Part shown: positions 56,394-64,000 of the stretch, piece by piece
How positions within the stretch are numbered: the first letter of the stretch is position 1
How the letters are laid out: each line of letters starts with the position of its first letter
Source of the DNA: Patiria miniata
Lineage: Eukaryota > Echinodermata > Asteroidea > Valvatida > Asterinidae
Length of the DNA: 64,000 nucleotides
Direction: 5' to 3'
Assembly (NCBI RefSeq): GCF_015706575.1
Contig: NW_024037048.1
Span: forward strand, 16,571,512-16,635,511
Notes under the pieces: model-generated
What the model was told of the DNA's origin: nothing
The model's database searches: none
The model's input: the letters and a program-made list of their open reading frames with translations, nothing else
Program-made: the position numbers and the translations under genes

Positions 56394-57765
56394 AACTTCG
56401 GGAATCATAACATATAGGTTTTCCCGTCCAATTTCGCAACTTGTTCGTCCAATCTGAGAGACTGTTCATTACATTGAAAAAAGGTCGCATTTAGCGCATT
56501 CGATTTTTAAAAAATATTTTACACCCCCAAAGCGTGAAGGCAACTTTTTCGTGCAAAAGAAAATCCATTTCTTTTGTTGGTTTTCGATTTTGCACTGAGT
56601 GTCGGCGAATTTTTAAGAGGTAGTATTCATTTTCAACGAAAGTGCAATGGAATAAGGAGTCCATTTAATTTGCAATTCGCAATTCGCCAATCGTATTGGC
56701 CATAAAAAAAATCAAATTTATATGATTTTTTCTTTTTTTTTTTACTTCCAAAGAGTGATTACAACAATTAACAAAGTAATAACTTAATTGTTCTTACATA
56801 AAAATCTGTATTTTGACATAGTATTATATCGGCGAGTGTTCTAAATGTATTTCCTTCTATCACTTTGACACTTTACATTGATACAGTTCTGTTCTGCTTT
56901 TTTCATATTCCCTTCCCAGGCATTCCAATCTTTGAAATAGCTGTAGATTCCTTAATCCAAACTTTTCAAAAGCCATGTCATTATATACTCTGTTGTATCA
57001 CTATAATACAATACCTTGCTAATGCAACTTCCAAATATCATTGAACTGTGTTGCTTTTGTAACGTATGCATTAAAGTGAATTCCCGAGCGGGACTGAAAT
57101 TCAAAGCACAAGAAATTCAATGCACAAGTCACGTAATTTGCTCCTTACTTTTCACGCGTGAATGAAGAATACCCTGAAACATGTTGAGCTTTCGCTAAAT
57201 TCAACCGGGTGTGAAAAGGTCTGCATGTTTTATGCGATTTTGAATAAAAATGTTTTATTATTATTATTAGCAAAGTATGAAATTGGGCGGGAAACCCTAT
57301 GATATTTCATAGTGAATGAAAAAGTTCATTTCTGCTTTAAAACTCATAGTGAACTGGAGTTAAAAGTTAATTTGCCAAGACAAGTGCAACAAAAGCTTAG
57401 AATGCCAACAGACTTTTGACCGAGTTACTAGTGTCTCAAAAATAGATACATGCCTTCACAAATATTAATTTGAAAAAAAAATCGTTTCAATAATAACGTG
57501 TAAACAAATTGAAAGCTTATTTGACGAATCAGTCAATTCGAGAGAAATTGAACAATGCGTCATTAAAACAGGTTGTTTTTCTTGACGATTCGGCCGAGAA
57601 AACCTTCTATTTTAATTACTTGACCCTAATAACTTGGTGAGTATTCTGTTTTTGAGTGGCAATGTATCCCAATGAGAAAAAAATCTCACTCATTTATCTT
57701 AATTGATAATAAATAGTATTAAAATGTAAACTTAACCAGTATTCGTTTGTATGTTTTTTTTTCAG
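56394..57765. other. Leader intron, unit B, no gene seen
   Basis: Counterpart of about 22,010-23,398. No coding segment or RNA recognised. Confidence 0.5.
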
Positions 57766-57825
57766 CCTACACTGAATTCCTTGTGATCTCTTCTTGGACC
57801 TGATCTTCAAGAACGAACCATCGAG
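57766..57825 (+). other. Leader exon 4 of C1q gene B (non-coding)
   Basis: 60 bp between TTTTTTTTCAG and GTGGGTGT, with no ATG; matches 23,399-23,458. Confidence 0.5.
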
Positions 57826-58304
57826 GTGGGTGTGGTGAGGTGTAATTAATGATTCTATCAGGACCGGGAAAGGGGCAAGATGTAATCCGTCCCCCCCCCC
57901 CCCCAAAAAAAATACTACAGCTCCGGAACGCTTCGCCCTATCGGAATGCATTTTGGTGACCTTTCTTAACTCTTATTGGCGGGCGAAATGAAAAAAATCG
58001 ATTCGATGGGTTGCCATGAAAAATCGATTCGATGGGTTGCCATGAAAAATGTTAGCCCCTTGATCCCTCATACCCCACTGTTATATAACAAAGAAAACAT
58101 TCTTCGAACAATGATTCCTCCAATCTCATTTTTTTTGGGTGTTTTTTCCTTCAAATCTGACGGCGGATTGTCACGAATTTTAGATTAGTTCTCCTGTTTA
58201 TCAAACCTCAATATTTTTCTCCTCTTCCCGTTTTTAAAAAGTATTTTGTTGAAGAAAAATCTCACCTGATTTGTTTCAGTTTAATCATTGTTATTCTGTA
58301 CAGA

Positions 58305-59105
58305 ATGAAGATCTTCGTGGCAACCGTTCTTTCAATCGCCCTCCTTCTGGGTAACTCAGTCAACCTCCGAGCTTCCGTTACTGGGCCGGTTGCCTCGGAC
58401 GGTGATGGTCCTGCGTCTCAGGCGTGTCCGATGTGCTGCCAGGGGTCGGCTGCAATTCCCGGCATACCAGGTCTGCCTGGGTCCTTAGGTCAACCAGGGT
58501 CAAAGGGCGAGCCAGGTCAAAAGGGTGATATTGGACAGAGTGGGCCTATGGGTGAGCGTGGAGCAGCTGGGCCTCAAGGGGACGAAGGCATAGGCCAGCC
58601 CGGAAAAATTGGTCCAAGAGGAGTCCCAGGTGTTGTAGGGCCAACGGGGGAAACTGGTGTCAAAGGTCAAAAGGGTGAGCCAGGGGAGACACCAGACGAC
58701 TCCAACCAGCGGGTAGCATTCACCGTGGTGAGGACGAGCAGCTCGGATACCTCTACGAGTCACGACACCCGTTTGCCCTTCCAGGCGACCGAGACGCTTC
58801 TGCCGGGTACCAGCTTCGATCTCGAGACCGGCACGTTCACGTGTGGTGTGCCGGGCACCTACGTGTTCATGTTTTCTGTGAACAAATATCCTTCCAGCAG
58901 CTACCTGACCGTTCAGCTCCGGAAGAACGGCGACGTGGTTGTCACTGGCGGTAGCACTGATTCAAGTCACTATGAGCAGGTGTCTGGGAGCGCGGTGGTG
59001 GTTCTGCAGCGTGGAGATACGATGTATCTCACGATGTACGGTACGGCGTATAGTTATTCCGATCACAAGACCTCCTTCAGTGGCTTCCTCCTTTACCCCG
59101 AATAA
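58305..59105 (+). CDS. Secreted collagen-gC1q domain protein, copy B
   Basis: 266 residues: signal peptide (about 1-23), CPMCC at 41-45, collagen repeats at about 53-129 with the same GIGQP break, and a gC1q head from about 135 to the end (GFLLYPE). The likely role is that of copy A: an extracellular collagen-stalked recognition protein, ligand unknown. The start follows a conserved GTACAG acceptor, with no MITE in the preceding intron. Against copy A the first 128 residues differ once (Pro48 to Ser). The remainder differs at about 16 residues plus an Asp-His-Lys-Thr insertion at 253-256. Cys193 and Cys249 of copy A are Asn and Tyr here. The AATAAA over the stop codon in copy A is AATAAG here; ATTAAA at 59,196-59,201 may serve instead. 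Both frames are open, so both genes are probably expressed. Confidence 0.93.
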   Translation: MKIFVATVLSIALLLGNSVNLRASVTGPVASDGDGPASQACPMCCQGSAAIPGIPGLPGSLGQPGSKGEPGQKGDIGQSGPMGERGAAGPQGDEGIGQPGKIGPRGVPGVVGPTGETGVKGQKGEPGETPDDSNQRVAFTVVRTSSSDTSTSHDTRLPFQATETLLPGTSFDLETGTFTCGVPGTYVFMFSVNKYPSSSYLTVQLRKNGDVVVTGGSTDSSHYEQVSGSAVVVLQRGDTMYLTMYGTAYSYSDHKTSFSGFLLYPE

Positions 59106-61087
59106 GCACAACAATCACAACACATAAAGATACACGAGCATTCTGTTGCTGATTTTTTAATTGCTTTCCATTGTTGCCGAAACATTAACTAATGAATTAA
59201 AGCAAATAATGTTCAATGACAATGTCACAAAATATTATTATTAATGTTTTTGCATTGCGCATGCGCCGATCTGTATACAACAATGGATTTGCCCCTTTTT
59301 TTAAATTCTTGCAAAACAAAATATTTAGCTTTATGCATGAGTATTGAGATATAGTGAAAAGTATGCGTTAAGTTTTTTGACAACGATTTTTTTTTGGACC
59401 CATAGTAGGCCTATCGGGAAGTATTTTGATGGAATATTTTTTTCAAAGCAAGCTAGGTCATCATTTTTTTTAGAAACAAAAGGTTTGCAATAAAGCAGTG
59501 CCACCATGTATCCAGCAATGTTAACAACTAACAAAAAAATGTGTTTATGGTGTTATCTCGACCAACCTGGATTTTTTAGGCCATGTTTCTGACCACCATT
59601 TTTTTTTATTGCCACATTTGGTCAACATATAAAATAACGTGTTTTTTCCCCGAAAACAAATGCAACTAATTTGTAGTATTGGGTATTTAAAACAGATTAA
59701 TTAAACACAATAACTGTATCCTAAAGCAAACAAAGTTTAAAAAACATACAGACAAACAAACAAAATATTTGCTACCTACCTGGATAATTTTAGGGCGTTT
59801 ACTATAACATGTTATTTTCTTCGCCTTATGTTCCCTGTATGCCCAGCACAGATGATGTCAATTAAATCAATCCCATGCATGTATCAATTTTTATTTCATG
59901 TCACGAAAAAAGTCTCGAGTGATTGAATCTGATTTTCTTATAAACTTTAAGCTTGGCATTTGGATTAACAATTGTTTGAAATATTCTAATGCTATTCACA
60001 GCAATTAGAATACACTGGTTTTTATGAAATGATTGCATTTTTTTTAAACGTTACAATATGTGAGAATTATGTAAAAGTAGTACAATTGACTGGCTATGAA
60101 AACAGTATGCATAAAACCTCATTCTGAGGATTACCAAAAGCACCACCATTGTTGATAAATACTCTCTTTTTTCGCTTGGCTTCGTTATGAAAAAAACCCA
60201 TGATTTTAATTACTTTCAGTTGAAACAGAAACGTGCCCACAGTAATGAAAAAAGTGGAGTTGGCTGTTGTTTTTAAAGCCCGTAAAAGTCTGACAAGTGT
60301 TTCTTGATCAAAAGACTCCAAATTATTTGAAGACTGGTATTGTTCTTAATCAGTATTACTTGATTGCATTCAAGAAACTCACCTTTGAAAACATCAGTGA
60401 AAGTGTGAGCCCGTTAGATGGTAAAGAAACAATCTCAACGAAATCAATCAAAACAAAGCACAAATTCCATTCAAGTGAGGAGGGTCTTTCAACTGGTTGG
60501 AATTGTCCTTTGTCACTTTATCATTTCAAGTGAATTTCTTTGTATTGACTTTTATTTGGATGCCATATTTGGCATCGCTGCTGACAGCATATCCTTGGAT
60601 AATGTCTCCAGCCAGCACATGTACATGTAAGCTGAACAAGTACGCTTCCTGGGAATAGGTAGACTCCTGCAAGAAATAAAAAAAAAGGTTATAATGGACC
60701 CTTCCTGCATGTCAATCAACAGTGCACATTGGCCAATCAGATCACCACTTTTGATCAGGTGACCACAGTAGCTCAGTCAGACTGGGTCACAAGCACTGTT
60801 AGATCTATTGCTCACCCCGCCCCCATTTTTTGCACCAGCAGTTAACACCCTCCCCCCCAGTATTCTGTAAAGAGTGCCCTTTTTACACAAGTAACTTTTA
60901 GTTTTTACACAAGTGTCCTTAGTTTTGTTTAAAAAGTTTCTTGTTTCGCCAGCGGCTTTTAAAGAATTTTTGGTATTTCGTGTAAACGTCAGCAATTGTG
61001 CCGCCATGAAAAGCGCCACCCATTGACCTACCGCCGTTTGCGAGTTAACCACGCCCCTTAGACAACTCTATAAGCCATTTCGCTGAT
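59106..61087. other. C1q B 3' flank, no certain gene
   Basis: Counterpart of 25,264-27,237. The unidentified plus-strand frame of unit A near 26,690 is interrupted here by TAA near 60,628. Confidence 0.45.
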
Positions 61088-61234
61088 ACCGCCATCTTTG
61101 AATTATTTTTTTTTTTCGGGGGGGGGGGGGCATTACAATGAAAATACGTCTCATCATGCAACCTTAGCTGAGAATGATGGGATGTCTTTTCATTGTAATG
61201 CCCTCCCCCCCCCCCCCATTTCAAAGATGGCGGT
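61088..61234. mobile_element. MITE with ACCGCCATCTTTGAA ends, uninterrupted
   Basis: About 147 bp with inverted ends ACCGCCATCTTTGAA and TTCAAAGATGGCGGT, and inner G-run/C-run arms around CATTACAATGAAAA. This is the pre-insertion form of the site the gypsy element occupies in unit A. Confidence 0.7.
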
Positions 61235-61409
61235 ATCCGTGAAACGGCTCATGGAATTTTGTACGTTAACTTGTGTTTGTCTCAGATTTTGGCGTTCTGC
61301 GTCCATTTGTATATCATGTTTAGGCAATATTTTACAAGCTGCGTTGACGCAATTCCACCGTGATAGGTTAATTGTCCGATAGTGGCCATTATCGCCGGTT
61401 TGTACTTAC

Positions 61410-62910
61410 ATGACAATGAGCTGAGCCTCCTGGGAATGTTGGAGAAGCAATTCACGGATCAGCATCTGTCTGTTGGTCTGAAAGAAAAAAAAAGATTTCA
61501 GGCGAAAAAATGTCGTGATTTATTGATGTTTACTAAAGTTGAGTTCCATGCACTTGGCAAATCAAATGAACTGAGAGTTGTACGGAAAATGGATTGAAAG
61601 TGATCAATCTCATTATTGAAAATCAGCCTCCAGAATGTCAAAGGTTGGACCCAATTAACAGATGTTGCAAGACTGGACTTAAGATCACACAAACCAGGGA
61701 CTAAGCGTAAAGTGGATACTGGGAAAGCTTTAAGTGTATTGTCTCCATGCATGGACAAAAGAGGGCACTTTGTAGTCAAACAAGCAGAAGCCGGAATGAG
61801 GGACACTTCACTGGTTCACTCATGCTGGTTATCGTGTATTTGGTACCAGCATTTATAAGCCACGATGGCGCCCAAATGGCCCTCGTTTATAGTTCTCTCT
61901 GTGGAGGGGGGGGGGGGTGCTTGAGCGCAGGAAGGCTCGAGATTCTACCTTCTCGTTGAGTGTAGTCACTTCCTCCTTGCTGATCTTCCAAGGAAACTTC
62001 TCCGTGGTCTCCCCTGCTTCCTCATCCAGCATCCAGGGTTTGGACAGCTCCTCGAACCGTCTCAGGCTCTCAGTCCTTGGGCTTCTTGTTCAGGTCCGGG
62101 ATGACCTCCACGTCCGAGCAGTTGATGCGGAACTTGCTGAGCATGTTGCCCATGTTCATCTTCTCCCTGTCCATTTGCTCCTTCTTGCCCGTGGTGGCAA
62201 AGACGCGCAGCTTGCATTTCTCCCAGTTGGATTTCATGGAGATGAGGTGATCGATGAGTAGGATCAAGCCTGGGGGTGGTGGGAGGTGGGGGCGGAGGTT
62301 GGGGGGGGGGGTTCACAAACAAAAATTATACAGAGCATTATTTCCCTTTGACATGTGTTTCCTTAGACATGCAGCCATCCAGAATAACCTGAGAGATCTC
62401 TGAAAGGCTCCTTGAAATGAATTGGACACTGAAACATATTTTAAAATAATATCGCCAACCAAGAACAAAAATTGTGGTGTTTTCTACTACATACAAAAAA
62501 ACTGTGTGGTAGGGTAGGTAAAAATCTGTTTTGGGGTTTGACATTTCTATAGCCTAAAAATATAGGGTGGGATGATAGTCATTGAACTTTTTTTCTCTAT
62601 TTTGCATGCATTAGTTAACATGTGAATCATTCTGCACTACTGACCAACTTACACAAAAATAAATATAACGTTGATAGTTTTCACTGGGGGGGGGGGGTGC
62701 TTGAGCGCAAGGAGGAGATTCTACCTTCTCTTTGAGCGTGGTGACTTCTTCCTTGCTGATCTTCCAAGGAAACTTCTCCGTGGTCTCCAGGCTGCTTCCT
62801 CATCCAGCATCCAGGGTTTGGAGAGCTCCTTGGTGATTGTGTTGGTCTTGATCTTACCCAACCAACAGCACAGAACTCCATCTTGGGCAAAATCTTGTCC
62901 TTGTACCAGC
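61410..62910 (-). pseudogene. SLC12 (Na-K-Cl cotransporter-like) remnant, unit B
   Basis: Exon d (61,410-61,477) and exon c (61,949-62,269) are kept with their splice sites. Exon c starts GLILLIDHLISMKSNWEKCK and is open up to KKPKD, where one extra base shifts the frame. Exon a is cut to its first part (62,858-62,910, WYKDKILPKMEFCAVG). Exon b is absent. A second fragment of exon c's 3' part sits at about 62,725-62,832, fused to unrelated sequence. Membrane transporter family assignment is firm; the remnant cannot encode a full protein. Confidence 0.7.
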
Positions 62911-63234
62911 CTTCAGAGAAAGAAAAAACAGTCAATTGTTATTTAATGATCGTTAACTTGGTTATCGTTCAGATCGGAGTAAACCTGAAGTTAACACAAC
63001 CTAGATATACCTCACGGTATACCAAACGTTAAATCTGACACCGTGGCAGCAAGGAGATTTCCACCTTTCTATGAATATGCCTTTGAATGAGCATGACGAC
63101 TATTTATAAAAGATATAGACATATATCATACTCGGCAATAGGGATAGTCAGTGGAAAGAACTTGGGACAGGTGTGTACAAAGTTACGCGCAAGACTCAGA
63201 CTTTTTTTAAGCGAATTACTGAGAAGAGGACCAT
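62911..63234. other. Counterpart of 35,281-35,589, no gene
   Basis: Nearly identical to unit A over this stretch. It is presumably SLC12 intron; no coding segment seen. Confidence 0.5.
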
Positions 63235-63865
63235 AATTATTGGTAGTTCAGGATATTTTTATTATGGAGTAGATTAACCATCTTGGCTAGGAGGATATTT
63301 TTTTTAGAAGGGAACTATGGAGGAGACTATAACCAGCTTGGCTTGGAGGGTGTTTTTTTTGGGAAGGAAATTATGGAGGAGACTACCATCTTGGCTAGGA
63401 GGATATTTTTAGAAGGGTATCATTTAGAAGGGTATTATGGAGGAAACTAACCATATTGGCTTGGAGGATATTTTTTTAGGAGGGAAGTACAGAGGAGACT
63501 AACCATCTTGGCTAGGAGAATATTTTTAAGAAGGGAATTATGGAGGAGAGGAACCATCATGGTTTAGGAAAATATTTGTTTTAGAAGGGATTTATGGAGA
63601 AGACTAACCATCTTGGCTAAAAGGACATTTTTAGAGGGAATTTATGGAAGAGACTAACTATCTTGGCTAGAAGGACATTTTTTAAGAAGGGAATTATGGA
63701 GGAGACGAACCATCATGGTTAGGAAGATATTTGTTTTAGAAAGGATTAATGGCTAGGAGGATATTTTTAGAAGGAAATTATGGAGAAAGCTACAACCATC
63801 TTGGCTAAGGGAATATGTTTTTAAAGGAATTAATGAGGATATTAACCATCTTGGCTAGGAGGCTA
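63235..63865 (-). repeat. Satellite, reverse orientation, unit B right end
   Basis: Reverse-complement units of the main satellite (AACCATCTTGGCTAGGAGGA), about 630 bp against about 245 bp in unit A. Confidence 0.85.
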
Positions 63866-64000
63866 TATTGTTGTTGTTTCTTTTTTTGTGAAATTGTTTT
63901 ATAGAAGAATATTTCATCAAGTATTAAATATCATGACAAAGGACGAATTAGTTATAATGCAGGCTAGGGGGCTTACTTTGTTAATGAGGAAAAAGGATTT

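Larger units (their letters stand above)
41053..64000 (+). repeat. Duplication unit B (continues past window end)
   Basis: Same order and orientation as unit A. Differences from A: larger satellite array, about 370 bp kept at 49,636-50,005, loss of the 1.1 kb with leader exon 3, FB-2 inserted, and no gypsy, TTAA MITE, Harbinger-like 33,205 element or TA-flanked pair. Confidence 0.9.

Overview
The window is eukaryotic. It has spliced genes with GT/AG introns, long A/T-rich non-coding stretches, many short inverted-repeat elements, tRNA-derived SINE-like pieces and a Ty3/gypsy retrotransposon. The host genes are the C-terminus of the ciliary protein IFT56/TTC26, a secreted collagen-gC1q protein, and a Na-K-Cl cotransporter (SLC12) relative. 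These, together with long inverted-repeat elements built like sea urchin TU transposons, suggest a marine deuterostome invertebrate. An echinoderm is my best guess, but an inference only.

Layout. (1) 1-11,262 is single-copy flank: a damaged IFT56-like 3' end (435-2,357), tRNA-like/SINE debris, a GACTCAGT minisatellite, a 2.0 kb foldback element (4,342-6,356), several MITE families, and two weak sets of unidentified exons. (2) 11,263 to at least 35,956 is duplication unit A: ATG-free leader exons, a collagen-gC1q gene (CDS 24,475-25,263), a satellite array with about a 50 bp unit, an intact gypsy element (27,351-31,961), and a decayed SLC12-like gene on the minus strand. (3) About 35,957-41,052 is the spacer: a Harbinger-like MITE, another SLC12 exon fragment, foldback element FB-1 (37,097-39,802), and three diverged tandem repeats of about 450 bp. 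(4) 41,053 to the window end is unit B, a direct repeat of unit A in the same order: leader exons, a larger satellite array, a second collagen-gC1q gene (CDS 58,305-59,105) and SLC12 remnants. It carries foldback FB-2 (53,371-56,387) but lacks the gypsy element and several MITEs present in A.

Because the two units can be aligned, each serves as an empty-site control for insertions in the other. This directly gives target duplications for the gypsy element (GGCGG), FB-2 (TTTATC; FB-1 has GCGTTG), a TTAA-flanked MITE, and a pair of TA-flanked elements. The most interesting biology is the C1q pair. Signal peptide and collagen stalk are almost identical, while the globular head carries about 16 amino-acid-changing codons against about 3 silent ones. 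The changes include loss or gain of two cysteines together and a 4-residue indel.

Main caveat: units A and B could be two haplotypes of a very heterozygous animal assembled in tandem rather than a true duplication. Sequence alone cannot settle this.
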